Under the pieces are notes generated by a model. That model did no database searches, was not told the DNA's origin, and saw nothing but the letters and a program-made list of their open reading frames with translations. Positions 24,889 through 34,302 of a stretch of DNA of 36,752 nucleotides are shown in pieces. Every line of letters starts with the position of its first letter. The stretch's first letter is position 1. The stretch covers positions 1 to 36,752 of the forward strand of contig JAQWGK010000027.1 in the NCBI GenBank assembly GCA_029238255.1, written 5' to 3'. This DNA comes from Porticoccaceae bacterium (GTDB lineage Bacteria > Pseudomonadota > Gammaproteobacteria > Pseudomonadales > Porticoccaceae). The position numbers and the translations under genes were made by a program.

Positions 24889-26664
24889 ATGTATCGATCT
24901 AACTATTGTGGATTAGTCACAAGCAAAAATATTGATGAAGAAGTTACGCTCTGTGGCTGGGTTGATCGTCGTCGCGATCACGGCGGAGTTATTTTTGTTG
25001 ATCTGCGCGATCGCGAAGGTATTGTTCAGGTGGTCTTCGATCCCGATGCCGGTGAGTTCTTCTCTCAGGCCGATAAGGTTCGCTCTGAATATGTGCTCAA
25101 GGTAACCGGTAAGGTTCGCGCTCGCAGTGAAGCCACGGTCAACCCAAATATGGCTACCGGTGAGATTGAAGTCTACGGCACAGCGTTGGAAATTCTTAAC
25201 AGTGCGGTAACGCCGCCATTCCAGCTCGACGATCATGTGACTGTGGGTGAAGATGTTCGCCTTAAGTATCGCTATATGGATCTGCGTCGCACCGAGATGC
25301 AAAACAGCCTGCGTTTCCGCTCCAAAATCACCTCATCAATTCGCAACTACCTTGTGGATAATGGGTTTTTGGATATTGAAACACCTATTATGACCCGTGC
25401 TACTCCTGAGGGTGCCCGTGACTATTTGATCCCGTCGCGAACCCATCCCGGTCAGTTCTTCGCTATGCCGCAGTCACCACAGCTATTTAAGCAGCTACTA
25501 ATGGTCGCCGGCTTTGACCGTTACTACCAGATTGCCAAATGTTTCCGCGACGAAGATCTGCGTGCTGACCGTCAGCCTGAATTCACTCAGATTGATATAG
25601 AAGCCTCTTTTGTTGATGAAGAGGACATTATGTCGACCACTGAAACTATGATTCGCGGTATCTTCGCTGAGCATATGGGTGTTGAGTTCGGTGAGTTCCC
25701 GCGTATGACCTATGCCGATGCGATGCATAAGTATGGTTCCGATAAGCCAGATTTACGTATTCCACTGGAGCTGGTCGAGATTAAAGACCTGCTTAAAGAT
25801 ATTGAGTTTAAAGTCTTTGCTGGTCCAGCTAACGACCCTGCCTGTCGAGTCACCGCCCTTAAGGTCACTGGCGGCGCCGAGATCTCTCGCAAGAAGATTG
25901 ATGAGTACACCAAGTATGTCTCTATCTACGGCGCTAAAGGTTTGGCCTGGATTAAGGTCAATGCTATTGAGACTGGTATAGAAGGCCTGCAGTCACCGAT
26001 TATCAAGTTCCTGGGTGATGAAGTGACCATGAATATTATGCAGCGTCTGGATGCCAAGAACGGCGATATTGTGTTCTTTGGCGCCGATAAGTCGCAGGTT
26101 GTTTCCGAGGCGTTGGGCGCATTGCGCTGCAAGGTCGGTGAAGATTTAAATCTCTACACTAGCGAATGGGCGCCGATGTGGGTTGTTGACTTCCCAATGT
26201 TTGAAACCACAGATAATGGCGGTCTGACACCATTGCACCATCCGTTCACTGCACCTTCCTGTTCAAAGGAAGAGTTGCAAGCTAATCCCGGTGAAGCACT
26301 GTCTCGCGCTTACGATATGGTCTTGAATGGCTGCGAGTTGGGTGGCGGTTCTATCCGTATTCACGATCAGGATATGCAGGCAACAGTTTTTGATGTGCTG
26401 GGTATAGGTGAAGAGGAGCAGCGTGAGAAGTTCGGCTTCCTGCTCGATGCGCTTAAGCACGGTGCACCACCACACGGCGGATTGGCATTTGGTCTGGATA
26501 GACTGATTATGTTGATGGTCGGTGCGGATTCGATTCGCGATGTAATTGCTTTCCCTAAAACTCAGTCAGCGGCCTGTCTGCTAACTGATGCCCCGGGAAC
26601 GGTCGACAGTGCCCAGTTGCGTGACCTGAGCATAAGAGTGCGCAGCAAAGATCCAGAGGCATAA
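24889..26664 (+). CDS. aspS: Aspartyl-tRNA synthetase
   Basis: This 591-residue bacterial-type class IIb synthetase has an N-terminal OB-fold anticodon-binding domain ([36 protein letters not shown]). The catalytic core shows [37 protein letters not shown] (motif 2) and [28 protein letters not shown] (motif 3), with a GAD insertion domain in the middle. Whether it discriminates tRNA-Asp from tRNA-Asn cannot be read with certainty. It is followed by a hairpin and then by the diblock protein gene. Confidence 0.97.
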   Translation: MYRSNYCGLVTSKNIDEEVTLCGWVDRRRDHGGVIFVDLRDREGIVQVVFDPDAGEFFSQADKVRSEYVLKVTGKVRARSEATVNPNMATGEIEVYGTALEILNSAVTPPFQLDDHVTVGEDVRLKYRYMDLRRTEMQNSLRFRSKITSSIRNYLVDNGFLDIETPIMTRATPEGARDYLIPSRTHPGQFFAMPQSPQLFKQLLMVAGFDRYYQIAKCFRDEDLRADRQPEFTQIDIEASFVDEEDIMSTTETMIRGIFAEHMGVEFGEFPRMTYADAMHKYGSDKPDLRIPLELVEIKDLLKDIEFKVFAGPANDPACRVTALKVTGGAEISRKKIDEYTKYVSIYGAKGLAWIKVNAIETGIEGLQSPIIKFLGDEVTMNIMQRLDAKNGDIVFFGADKSQVVSEALGALRCKVGEDLNLYTSEWAPMWVVDFPMFETTDNGGLTPLHHPFTAPSCSKEELQANPGEALSRAYDMVLNGCELGGGSIRIHDQDMQATVFDVLGIGEEEQREKFGFLLDALKHGAPPHGGLAFGLDRLIMLMVGADSIRDVIAFPKTQSAACLLTDAPGTVDSAQLRDLSIRVRSKDPEA

Positions 26665-26678
26665 ATAGAAGCATATTC

Positions 26679-26723
26679 CCACGGCGGCTGTTTTTCAGTT
26701 AGGATACAGGTGCCGTGGATTTT
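26679..26723 (+). terminator. Possible aspS terminator or attenuator hairpin
   Basis: CCACGGC (26679-26685) and GCCGTGG (26712-26718) form a 7-bp GC-rich stem around a 26-nt loop, followed by ATTTTG. The short T run and long loop make it a weak intrinsic terminator at best, or a structured leader for the following gene. Confidence 0.4.
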
Positions 26724-26820
26724 GTAAGTGGTCATTAAGTATTAATAAAAAGCAAGATTAAGAGGCGGTATTGGAAAAATTATAAACTCAGACGAGTAAT
26801 CATAAAAAGAGGTGTTACCG

Positions 26821-27465
26821 ATGAAAGTTATAAAAAAGACTAAGGAATACACTGTTTACCAAAAAGGCTCAGGTCGTTACGCAGTAAAAGATGCGGACAA
26901 GAACTGGGTTAATGCAGATCAGAAAATTACTATTTTATTGGCTGAAGGCTTAATTAAAACGGCCAAGCCTGCGGCTCCGGCCCCTGTTGTAGAAGAGGCT
27001 CCGGCGGTAGAAGAAGCTGCTCCTGCTCCTGCTCCTGTTTTAGAGGAAGCTCCGGCGGTAGAAGAAGCTGCTCCTGTTATAGAAGAAGCTCCCGCTGCAG
27101 AAGAGGCGGCTCCAGTAGTGGAGGATGTGGTTGAGGAACCTGCTCCTGTCGTAGAAGAACCTGCGCCTGTTACAGAAGAAGCTGCCCCAGTAGTAGAGGA
27201 TGTCGTTGAGGAACCTGCTCCTGCTGTAGAAGACGCTCCTGCTGAAAAACCAAAAGCCAAGGCAGCGCCAAAAGCAAAAGCTGCTCCTAAAGCAAAAGCG
27301 GCACCAAAGGCTAAGGCAGCACCAAAAGCAAAAGCTGCGCCCAAGGCAAAAGCTGCCCCAAAAGCTAAGGCTAAAGCAGCACCAAAGGCTAAGGCCAAAG
27401 CTGCGCCTAAAGCCAAGGCCAAAGCCGCACCAAAAGCTAAAGCAAAACCAAAAGCTGACGAGTAA
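26821..27465 (+). CDS. Acidic/basic diblock low-complexity protein with a small N-terminal domain
   Basis: I do not recognise a function. The 214 residues fall into three parts. Residues 1-50 (MKVIKKTKEYTVYQKGSGRY, VKDADKNWVNADQKI, LLAEGLIKTA) look like a small folded domain. Residues 57-142 are a Glu/Pro/Ala/Val block without any Lys or Arg. Residues 143-212 are a Lys/Ala/Pro block of AAPKAK units without Asp or Glu. The start is ATG 26821, with AGAGG just upstream; a GTG at 26812 is possible. A strong terminator follows at once, so it is probably its own transcript or the end of aspS's. It occupies the place of yebC in the Pseudomonas gene order. A nucleic-acid- or surface-binding role for the basic tail is only a guess. 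Confidence 0.85.
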   Translation: MKVIKKTKEYTVYQKGSGRYAVKDADKNWVNADQKITILLAEGLIKTAKPAAPAPVVEEAPAVEEAAPAPAPVLEEAPAVEEAAPVIEEAPAAEEAAPVVEDVVEEPAPVVEEPAPVTEEAAPVVEDVVEEPAPAVEDAPAEKPKAKAAPKAKAAPKAKAAPKAKAAPKAKAAPKAKAAPKAKAKAAPKAKAKAAPKAKAKAAPKAKAKPKADE

Positions 27466-27476
27466 AGTTTGTCAGC

Positions 27477-27520
27477 CAAAAAAAGACCTTTTGGATTATC
27501 TCCAAAAGGTCTTTTTTTTT
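27477..27520. terminator. Strong intrinsic terminator, bidirectional in form
   Basis: AAAAGACCTTTTGGA (27481-27495) and its perfect complement (27501-27515) form a 15-bp stem with loop TTATC, followed by a run of nine T (27512-27520) and preceded by an A run. It ends the diblock-protein transcript. The A run allows it to work on the minus strand too, although no minus-strand gene ends here. Confidence 0.95.
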
Positions 27521-27692
27521 GCCGGCTATATTTCCCAAGAACATGGTTCTAATGATTTAACCGTTATACCTCAAATGCAGGGGCTGATCAGTCGCCTGTG
27601 GCAGCGTGATCCTTTGAGGGTTGAGTAATTGAGGTTGACTCTGTAACGCAGGATTGCAACACTCCCAGACAAATTAGAAAGCGCAAAATCCC

Positions 27693-28211
27693 ATGACTCG
27701 AATAATAGGCATTGACCCAGGATCACGGCGAACCGGCTACGGTATTGTCGATGCTGAGGCTGGCAAAGCACGCTATGTGACCAGCGGTATTATTCGCCTT
27801 CCGGAAAAGTCTCTTGCCGAGCGTTTAAAAATTATTTTTGACGGCATCACTCAGTTGGTCGGTCAGTATCACCCCGAGCAGATGGGTATAGAAGAGGTGT
27901 TTTTATCCCATAATGCCAGTTCCGCTCTCAAGTTGGGGCAGGCTCGCGGTGCGGCTATTGTCGCCGGAGTTAATGCGGGTCTTTCGGTGGGGGAGTACTC
28001 GGCGCGCAGTGTTAAATTGGCTGTGGTTGGCACTGGTGCGGCGGATAAGTCTCAGGTGCAGATGATGATTGTGCAGTTATTAAAGTTATCCGAAGCTCCA
28101 GCAGAAGATGCCGCCGATGCACTGGCTGTAGCCCTCTGCCATGCTCAAACCATGCGCTCACTCACAGCGATGGCCGGTGCTACGGGTTATGCCCGCGGGC
28201 GGCATAAATAA
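27693..28211 (+). CDS. ruvC: Crossover junction endodeoxyribonuclease RuvC
   Basis: This 172-residue Holliday-junction resolvase is of normal length (E. coli 173). The RNase-H-fold catalytic acids are visible: D8 in IIGIDPGSRRTGYG, E67 in MGIEEVF, and D139 and D142 in EDAADALAVALCH. It is the first gene of ruvCAB, 49 nt before ruvA. The 172-bp gap after the preceding terminator must hold its promoter; TTGACT at 27635-27640 is a possible -35, with only a poor -10 behind it. Confidence 0.97.
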   Translation: MTRIIGIDPGSRRTGYGIVDAEAGKARYVTSGIIRLPEKSLAERLKIIFDGITQLVGQYHPEQMGIEEVFLSHNASSALKLGQARGAAIVAGVNAGLSVGEYSARSVKLAVVGTGAADKSQVQMMIVQLLKLSEAPAEDAADALAVALCHAQTMRSLTAMAGATGYARGRHK

Positions 28212-28259
28212 CCATCGATAAAATCAATTGATAGATAAAAGACGAGAACAGCAAAAATT

Positions 28260-28862
28260 ATGATTGGACGACTTCAGGGTAAGGTAATAGAAAAGCAGGC
28301 GCCGGATTTATTGGTTGATGTGCAGGGTGTTGGCTATGAGGTGTTGGTGTCACTCAATACTTTTTTTGATGTTCCGGAAGTTGGTGCGGTGGTTACGCTG
28401 CATACCCACTTTGTCGTCCGTGAAGATATTCAGCAGCTATACGGTTTTACCAAGCTCTCTGAGCGGAGTCTGTTTCGCAACCTCATTAAAGTTAATGGTG
28501 TCGGCCCCAAAATGGCGCTGGCAATTCTCTCTGGAATGTCTGCCAATGACTTTGCTGTCTGTGTGCACAATAACGATACAGCGACTCTGGTTAAACTGCC
28601 CGGTGTGGGCAAGAAAACCGCTGAGCGCTTGTTGATTGAGATGCGCGATAAGATTGGCGATATAGATACCAGTGCTGGCGGTGCAGGCACCGGTGGCGGC
28701 CATAGTGCTCAGTCTGATATTGCCCAAGAGGCTGAAAGTGCGCTGATTGCTCTGGGTTATAAGCCCGCGGATGCCGCCAAGATTGTTAATCGTGTCGCCG
28801 ATGAAAGCGTGACCGATGCCGGCCAGTTGATTCGTTTGGCGCTAAAAAGCATGAACTCTTAA
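28260..28862 (+). CDS. ruvA: Holliday junction branch migration protein RuvA
   Basis: This 200-residue subunit binds four-way junctions and loads the RuvB motor. The N-terminal OB-like domain begins MIGRLQGKVIEKQAPDLLVD. Two helix-hairpin-helix motifs follow (IKVNGVGPKMALAILSG, LVKLPGVGKKTAERLLIEM). A glycine-rich linker, GGAGTGGG, leads to the C-terminal RuvB-binding domain (AESALIALGYKPADAAKIV). It is complete and in the standard ruvCAB order. Confidence 0.97.
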   Translation: MIGRLQGKVIEKQAPDLLVDVQGVGYEVLVSLNTFFDVPEVGAVVTLHTHFVVREDIQQLYGFTKLSERSLFRNLIKVNGVGPKMALAILSGMSANDFAVCVHNNDTATLVKLPGVGKKTAERLLIEMRDKIGDIDTSAGGAGTGGGHSAQSDIAQEAESALIALGYKPADAAKIVNRVADESVTDAGQLIRLALKSMNS

Positions 28863-28952
28863 GGGTAGTTTAATCTCTATAAAGGCTTGTCCGGTTAGTG
28901 AAAAATGCAGGCCACCAAGGTATGCTACTCAGCAAAACCAAGATGGTGTTAG

Positions 28953-29993
28953 ATGATAGAACCGGATCGCATAATCTCCCCAGATATCTCTGTAGCTGAA
29001 GAGCGTTTTGATCGCGCTTTAAGACCAGTTGCACTCGCTGACTACGTGGGTCAGCCAGTGGTGGTTGAACAGTTAGATATCTTTATTCAGGCTGCACGGA
29101 AGCGCGAGGAGCCGCTAGATCACACCCTAGTCTTTGGTCCTCCGGGTCTGGGTAAAACTACTCTGGCACATATTATCGCCAACGAGATGCAGGTGGATCT
29201 TAAAACCACCTCTGGGCCGGTTCTTGAAAAGGCCGGTGATCTCGCCGCACTGTTAACCAATCTTGAACCTGGTGATGTTTTATTTATCGATGAAATTCAT
29301 CGTCTCAGCCCTGTGGTTGAAGAAATTCTGTATCCGGCAATGGAAGATTACCAGCTTGATATTGTTATCGGTGAAGGCCCTGCGGCGCGATCAATTAAAC
29401 TGGATCTGCCGCCCTTTACTCTGGTGGGTGCCACCACCAGAGCCGGCTTGCTAACCTCTCCACTGCGTGATCGCTTTGGTATTGTCCAGCGCCTCGAATT
29501 CTATTCAGAGTCTGATTTAACCAGTATCGTCCGCCGTGCCGGCAGCATATTAAATGTCGATGTGGATGCCGCTGGCGCCCGAGAAATTGCCTGCCGCTCT
29601 AGAGGTACCCCGCGAATTGCCAATCGACTGTTGCGCCGTGTGCGCGACTATGCGGAAGTTAAAGGCGATGGCAGTATTTCCGCAGAGATTGCCGATGCGG
29701 CACTGAATATGCTCAATGTGGATCAGCGCGGTTTTGATCATCAGGATCGACGTCTGCTGTTAACTCTGATGGAAAAGTTTGAAGGCGGTCCCGTAGGTGT
29801 GGACAGTCTGGCTGCTGCTATGAGTGAAGAGCGCGGCACTATCGAAGATGTGCTTGAGCCCTATCTGATTCAGCAAGGCTATCTGATGCGCACTTCAAGA
29901 GGACGTATGGCAACCCGTATGGCCTATGAGTACTTTGGTTTAAAGAGCCCCAAGCCGGTTAATCAACAGTTGGATGCCCTCGATGACCAGTGA
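28953..29993 (+). CDS. ruvB: Holliday junction branch migration ATPase RuvB
   Basis: This 346-residue AAA+ motor has Walker [10 protein letters not shown] (62-70), Walker B FIDEIH (111-116), sensor-type [18 protein letters not shown], and a C-terminal winged helix ([18 protein letters not shown]). It forms hexameric rings on either side of RuvA and drives branch migration. Its 3' end overlaps the start of ybgC by about 11 nt, so the ruv and tol-pal runs are probably cotranscribed at least in part. Confidence 0.97.
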   Translation: MIEPDRIISPDISVAEERFDRALRPVALADYVGQPVVVEQLDIFIQAARKREEPLDHTLVFGPPGLGKTTLAHIIANEMQVDLKTTSGPVLEKAGDLAALLTNLEPGDVLFIDEIHRLSPVVEEILYPAMEDYQLDIVIGEGPAARSIKLDLPPFTLVGATTRAGLLTSPLRDRFGIVQRLEFYSESDLTSIVRRAGSILNVDVDAAGAREIACRSRGTPRIANRLLRRVRDYAEVKGDGSISAEIADAALNMLNVDQRGFDHQDRRLLLTLMEKFEGGPVGVDSLAAAMSEERGTIEDVLEPYLIQQGYLMRTSRGRMATRMAYEYFGLKSPKPVNQQLDALDDQ

Positions 29994-30411
29994 AGTCGCT
30001 GAATTTTCACTGCCAATTAGAGTCTATGTCGAGGATACGGATGCCGGTGGCATTGTCTTCTATGCTAACTATTTAAAATTTATGGAAAGAGCGCGCACGG
30101 AATTAATGCGTGGTCTAGGCTTTGACAAACCAGCGCTATTTGATGGAATGCAGTTTGTGGTTCACGAAGTTGGGCTTAAATACCACAGTCCTGCCATCCT
30201 TGATGATGAGATTTATGTCACTGCAGTGCTGACAAAAGCGAGCAGGGCGACCTTTGAAATGACCCAGCAGGTCTATCGGGGTAGCTCCATCGGCGATCGG
30301 CAATTACTGGTTGAAGGCCGTGTAAAAGTTGCCTGTATAGATGTCCACAGCAAGCGCCCAAAGGGCATGCCAAAAATTATGTTTGAAACCTTAAAAAGCC
30401 AAATCGGCTGA
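29983..30411 (+). CDS. ybgC: Acyl-CoA thioesterase YbgC (Tol-Pal associated)
   Basis: This 142-residue hotdog-fold thioesterase has [29 protein letters not shown], the YbgC/4-hydroxybenzoyl-CoA-thioesterase signature with the catalytic Asp. The position that is His in E. coli YbgC (VVYHASY) is Tyr here, as I recall for Pseudomonas relatives. I use ATG 29983; ATG 29974 in the same frame adds three residues. Both overlap the end of ruvB. It is the customary first gene of tol-pal operons, and its link to Tol function is unclear. Confidence 0.93.
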   Translation: MTSEVAEFSLPIRVYVEDTDAGGIVFYANYLKFMERARTELMRGLGFDKPALFDGMQFVVHEVGLKYHSPAILDDEIYVTAVLTKASRATFEMTQQVYRGSSIGDRQLLVEGRVKVACIDVHSKRPKGMPKIMFETLKSQIG

Positions 30412-30426
30412 ACTCGGAGCTAACAG

Positions 30427-31116
30427 GTGATAGAAGAAAACTTATCCATATGGTCGTTAATCCTCAATGCCAGCATGCTGGTGAAATTTGTTATGGCTAC
30501 TCTGTTTATTGCCTCAGTGATGTCCTGGGTAATGATTATTCAGCGCGGTCTATATCTTCGCAGCGCCCAGAGCGGTTTTCGTGAATTTGAAGATGCCTTT
30601 TGGTCCGGTATTGATCTCAATAGTCTTTACACGGATATTACCCAGAGAGCCAAGCAAGAGGGTGGCACCGATGGTATAGAGAATGTATTTAGAGCGGGTT
30701 TTAGAGAATTTAACCGTCTGACTCAGGGCGATAAAGCCGATCCCGAAGCGGTAATGGCCGGAGCTGATCGCGCTATGCGCGTAGCTCTGTCGAGAGAGGA
30801 TGAAAAGCTCAATATCAGCCTGCCATTTTTGGCCAGTGTGGCATCGGTTAGCCCCTATATAGGGCTGTTTGGTACGGTGTGGGGAATTATGAATTCATTT
30901 CGCGGTCTAGCCATGGTGCAACAGGCAACACTGGCGACCGTAGCGCCGGGTATCTCTGAGGCGCTAATCGCCACAGCGATGGGTTTGTTTGCGGCGATTC
31001 CTGCAGTTATTGCCTACAACCGCTATGCGGCACTAGTGGAAATGACTAATAGTAATTACGAGACCTTTGCGGAAGAATTCTCCAGTATTCTGCACCGTCA
31101 AGTACATGCCCACTGA
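30427..31116 (+). CDS. tolQ: Tol-Pal proton channel subunit TolQ
   Basis: This 229-residue inner-membrane protein of the ExbB/MotA family has three membrane segments, at about 14-38, 132-155 (LPFLASVASVSPYIGLFGTVWGI) and 173-198 (VAPGISEALIATAMGLFAAIPAVIAYN). With TolR it uses the proton gradient to energise TolA. The start is GTG at 30427, 15 nt after the ybgC stop, and tolR follows 10 nt downstream. Confidence 0.96.
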   Translation: MIEENLSIWSLILNASMLVKFVMATLFIASVMSWVMIIQRGLYLRSAQSGFREFEDAFWSGIDLNSLYTDITQRAKQEGGTDGIENVFRAGFREFNRLTQGDKADPEAVMAGADRAMRVALSREDEKLNISLPFLASVASVSPYIGLFGTVWGIMNSFRGLAMVQQATLATVAPGISEALIATAMGLFAAIPAVIAYNRYAALVEMTNSNYETFAEEFSSILHRQVHAH

Positions 31117-31126
31117 GGCTTGATAA

Positions 31127-31549
31127 GTGAAGAGTAAAAGAACCAAGCGAAAACTGGTAGCCGAGATCAATGTGGTTCCCTACATCGATGTAACTCTGGT
31201 GCTGTTGGTGGTGTTTATGATCACAGCGCCACTGTTAATGCAGGGTGTTAAGGTCGATTTACCAGAAGCCGATTCGGCGCCTATGGATAGCAAGGATCAG
31301 GAACCCTTTATTGTCTCGATTAAGGCAGATGGCAGTTATTGGATTGATGTAAAGGGCGAAAATCAGACTCATAGTCTGACTATTATTAAAGATCGCGTGG
31401 CGAAAATACTGCGCCAGACACCTCAGACACCAGTTCTGGTTTGGGGTGATAGTAAGGTTGACTACGGTGTTGTGGTCAATTTGATGAGCGAGCTACAGGC
31501 GGCTGGCGCGCCATCGGTAGGATTGGTGACGGAGCCACCTCAGAATTAA
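31127..31549 (+). CDS. tolR: Tol-Pal proton channel subunit TolR
   Basis: This 140-residue ExbD-family protein has a basic N-terminus (KSKRTKRKL), one membrane helix at about 18-38 (YIDVTLVLLVVFMITAPL) carrying the proton-relay Asp D21, and a periplasmic domain. The start is GTG 31127 in AAGTGAAG. It lies 10 nt after tolQ and 1 nt before tolA. Confidence 0.96.
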   Translation: MKSKRTKRKLVAEINVVPYIDVTLVLLVVFMITAPLLMQGVKVDLPEADSAPMDSKDQEPFIVSIKADGSYWIDVKGENQTHSLTIIKDRVAKILRQTPQTPVLVWGDSKVDYGVVVNLMSELQAAGAPSVGLVTEPPQN

Positions 31550-31550
31550 T

Positions 31551-32303
31551 ATGAGCCGTTCTCTGAGTTACTCAGTCGCAATTTTGTTCAGCCTTTTGCT
31601 ACATATAGGTTTGGTTGGCGCGATGTTTGTCGATTGGCCGTCAGAGAGCAAGCGGGTGATAATGCAGCCGCAATATATTGAGGCTAAGCTTGTTGAGTTG
31701 GCGCCAAAGAAAAAAGCGCCGCCACCTAAAGCCAAGCAAAAAGCCAAGCCAAAACCTGCGCCAAAAAAGCCCAAGGTTGATTTGGCCAAGAAAAAGCGCG
31801 AAGAGAAAAAGCGTCTGGCAAAAATAGCCGCGCAGAAAAAAGCAGATGAAAAGAAACGTCTCGAACAGGAGCGTTTAGAGCAAGAACGTAAAGAGCAGGA
31901 GCTGCGTCGTCAGCAACAGGAAGCGGAACGACTGCGCACTGAAACAGAATTTGCCGAGGCACTGGCAGCAGAGCAGGCGCTTATGAATGCTCAACAAGAT
32001 GAACAGGCGGCAAATAGCTATCGCCAGTTGATACAACAGCGGCTATCAGAGAACTGGAGTCGACCGCCAAGCGCGCGACGGGGAATGGAGACACTGATTC
32101 GTATTCGCTTAGTACCCACTGGGCGGGTTGTTGGAGTGACGGTTTTAAAATCCAGTGGCGACAGTGCCTTTGATCGATCAGTGGAGCAGGCGGCTTTAAA
32201 AGCGGAGCAGTTTGAAGAGTTGCAAGGTATGGAGCCGAGGCTGTTTGAAAAGAAATTCCGCCAAGTGGATGTGGCGTTTAGCCCCGAAGATCTGCGCTTG
32301 TAG
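31551..32303 (+). CDS. tolA: Cell envelope protein TolA
   Basis: This 250-residue protein links the TolQR motor to Pal and TolB. It has a membrane anchor at about 8-27 ([18 protein letters not shown]). A long lysine-, glutamate- and arginine-rich helical stalk follows (about 50-150), Pro-rich at first ([18 protein letters not shown]) and then coiled-coil-like. The globular C-terminal domain is at about 155-250 ([39 protein letters not shown]). It is much shorter than E. coli TolA (421), the difference lying in the stalk. The start is 1 nt after the tolR stop. Confidence 0.94.
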   Translation: MSRSLSYSVAILFSLLLHIGLVGAMFVDWPSESKRVIMQPQYIEAKLVELAPKKKAPPPKAKQKAKPKPAPKKPKVDLAKKKREEKKRLAKIAAQKKADEKKRLEQERLEQERKEQELRRQQQEAERLRTETEFAEALAAEQALMNAQQDEQAANSYRQLIQQRLSENWSRPPSARRGMETLIRIRLVPTGRVVGVTVLKSSGDSAFDRSVEQAALKAEQFEELQGMEPRLFEKKFRQVDVAFSPEDLRL

Positions 32304-32332
32304 TAAAAAATTTAAAGATTGACTGTCAAAAA

Positions 32333-33631
32333 ATGGAGATGTCTGTGGGTCACAAATTATTCGCGCTACTGTTATTGATGATGTTCTCCTCAGCCAGTTA
32401 CAGCGAACTGGTTATTCGGGTTACTCAGGGCAATGATAAACCGACTAAAATCGCCATAGCGCCAATAGATCAGGCGGGTATCCAGACCTCTGAAGATATC
32501 AGTCGTATCGTTGAGGCAGACCTTCAGCGCAGTGGTTTATTTGAAACCATTGAGCGCCGCAATATGCTCGCTTTCCCCGGCAGAGCGCAGGATGTTTACT
32601 ACCGCGACTGGCGATTGCTTGGCACCGAGTATCTGGTTGCTGGACAGCTTCGCTCTGTGAGTGCTGGCCGTTATGAGCTGGAATTTAGCCTCTTGAATGT
32701 CACCGCACAAAAGACGGTGTTAACTCATAAAGTCAGTGGATCAATTTCTCAGATGCGCGACTTGGCACATCTGGTCAGCGATAAAGTCTATCAAGAGATT
32801 ACCGGTATTCGCGGGGCATTTTCCACCAGACTTGCCTATGTAACTGCGATCCGCAAAAACGGCAAATACACCTATAGATTAAATGTTGCCGATGCCGACG
32901 GTGCCAGAGAAAAATTGGTGCTGGAGTCTGGCGAGCCGATTATGTCCCCATCCTGGTCGGGTAATGGCAAAGAGTTGGCCTATGTTTCCTTTGAAACTGG
33001 TCGCCCAGCGATATTCCGCCAAAATCTGGTTACAGCAGAGCGCCAACAGCTAACTAACTTTACCGGTCTAAATGGCGCACCTTCCTGGTCTCCGGACGGA
33101 ACACAAATGGCGCTGGTTTTATCCAAAGATGGCAACCCGGAGATTTATCTGCTGGATTTACAGAGCAATAAATTCTCCCGTCTAACCCGACATTTCGCGA
33201 TTGATACAGAGCCGACCTGGATGCCGGATGGTAAAAGCCTGCTATTCACCTCAGATCGAGGCGGAACACCGCAAATATATAAATTAAATATTGCAACCAA
33301 GGCCACGGAACGCCTAACATTCACCGGTAATTACAATGCTCGCCCAAGCCTTGCACCAGATGGGCGAACACTGGCCATGGTTCACCGGCAAACAGACACT
33401 TTTCATATTGCCTCGTTTGATCTTAAAACCGGCAGAATGATTGAATTAACCGAGACACGACTGGATGAATCCCCATCAGTCGCACCCAATGGCGCAATGC
33501 TTATGTATGCCACCAAACAGGGCGATAGAGGGGTTCTAGCGGCTGTATCACTGGATGCTGGAGTGCGCTATGTACTGCCTTCAAGTATTGGTGATGTAAG
33601 AGAGCCTGCGTGGTCACCATTTTTACGCTAA
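32333..33631 (+). CDS. tolB: Tol-Pal translocation protein TolB
   Basis: This periplasmic protein of up to 432 residues has an N-terminal signal peptide ([17 protein letters not shown], cleavage before ELVIRV), an alpha/beta domain, and a six-bladed beta-propeller with repeated SPDG/APDG-type turns ([34 protein letters not shown]). The propeller binds Pal. Three starts are possible: ATG 32333, ATG 32339 and GTG 32345. The last has GGAG 5-6 nt upstream and gives the most compact signal peptide, so the true N-terminus may be 4 residues shorter than given. Confidence 0.95.
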   Translation: MEMSVGHKLFALLLLMMFSSASYSELVIRVTQGNDKPTKIAIAPIDQAGIQTSEDISRIVEADLQRSGLFETIERRNMLAFPGRAQDVYYRDWRLLGTEYLVAGQLRSVSAGRYELEFSLLNVTAQKTVLTHKVSGSISQMRDLAHLVSDKVYQEITGIRGAFSTRLAYVTAIRKNGKYTYRLNVADADGAREKLVLESGEPIMSPSWSGNGKELAYVSFETGRPAIFRQNLVTAERQQLTNFTGLNGAPSWSPDGTQMALVLSKDGNPEIYLLDLQSNKFSRLTRHFAIDTEPTWMPDGKSLLFTSDRGGTPQIYKLNIATKATERLTFTGNYNARPSLAPDGRTLAMVHRQTDTFHIASFDLKTGRMIELTETRLDESPSVAPNGAMLMYATKQGDRGVLAAVSLDAGVRYVLPSSIGDVREPAWSPFLR

Positions 33632-33679
33632 AATTTATCTAAACAGTTTTTATAAACTTATGCTCAACAGGAGTTAAAC

Positions 33680-34180
33680 ATGAAAGTATCATCTATCAAA
33701 TCTGGTCTCAGTGCACTGTTCTTTGTCGTGCTTCTTGCAGGTTGTAGCAGTAACCCGGTTGTTGAAGAGCAGCCTACTTCAACGGATATCGAAGACACAT
33801 CAGTACAAACTGGTCAGGTTGATACCTCAGCGATTGACGATGTAGCCGTTGAGACGGTTAGCGCAGACACTATCTTCTATTTTGACTTCGACAAGGCACT
33901 GCTTAAGCCTGAGTCTCGTGCAGCGCTGCTTGAGCACTCAGTGATGTTGCAGAACAACCCACGCAATGTTCGTCTTGAAGGTCATGCTGATGAGCGCGGT
34001 ACCCGCGAATACAACATGGCACTGGGTGAGCGTCGTGCACAGGCTGTTAAAGAATTTTTGGTTCTTCAGGGTGTATCACCAAGCCTGATTGAAGTAATCA
34101 GCTATGGCGAAGAGCGTGCAGCAGCTTACGGCAGCAATGATGATGCCTGGAGCCTTAACCGTCGCGTTGAGCTAAAGTAA
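33680..34180 (+). CDS. pal: Peptidoglycan-associated lipoprotein Pal
   Basis: This 166-residue outer-membrane lipoprotein has signal peptide MKVSSIKSGLSALFFVVLLA with lipobox LAGC (lipidated C22) and Ser at +2, consistent with outer-membrane sorting. An acidic linker precedes the OmpA-like peptidoglycan-binding domain: IFYFDFDKALLKPESR, VRLEGHADERGTREYN and LGERRAQAVKEFL. It anchors the outer membrane to peptidoglycan and is the target of TolA/TolB. A hairpin follows its stop. Confidence 0.97.
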   Translation: MKVSSIKSGLSALFFVVLLAGCSSNPVVEEQPTSTDIEDTSVQTGQVDTSAIDDVAVETVSADTIFYFDFDKALLKPESRAALLEHSVMLQNNPRNVRLEGHADERGTREYNMALGERRAQAVKEFLVLQGVSPSLIEVISYGEERAAAYGSNDDAWSLNRRVELK

Positions 34181-34186
34181 ATTCTT

Positions 34187-34247
34187 GTCTGGCTTGTTAG
34201 CAAGCCAGACTGGGAACCCTGCGGCCAGAGTTATTTTTTAGCTCTGG
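34187..34247 (+). terminator. Hairpins between pal and cpoB (partial terminator or mRNA stabiliser)
   Basis: GTCTGGCTTG (34187-34196), loop TTAG and CAAGCCAGAC (34201-34210) form a perfect 10-bp stem 7 nt after the pal stop. A second weaker stem, CCAGAG (34225-34230) with CTCTGG (34242-34247), has a U-rich loop. The first lacks a U tract, so it more likely protects the 3' end of pal mRNA or attenuates cpoB than terminates fully. Confidence 0.65.
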
Positions 34248-34302
34248 TCGTTGGTTTATATGGAATAAACAGTAATACACTCGAATATCTTCTGGAACAG
34301 TT

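Noticed and set aside
26919-27479. 186-codon open frame on the minus strand
   Set aside because: It is the mirror image of the GC-rich AAPKAK/EEAPAV repeats of the plus-strand gene, with only Ala/Gly/Phe/Leu/Ser low complexity, and it runs through the terminator region.
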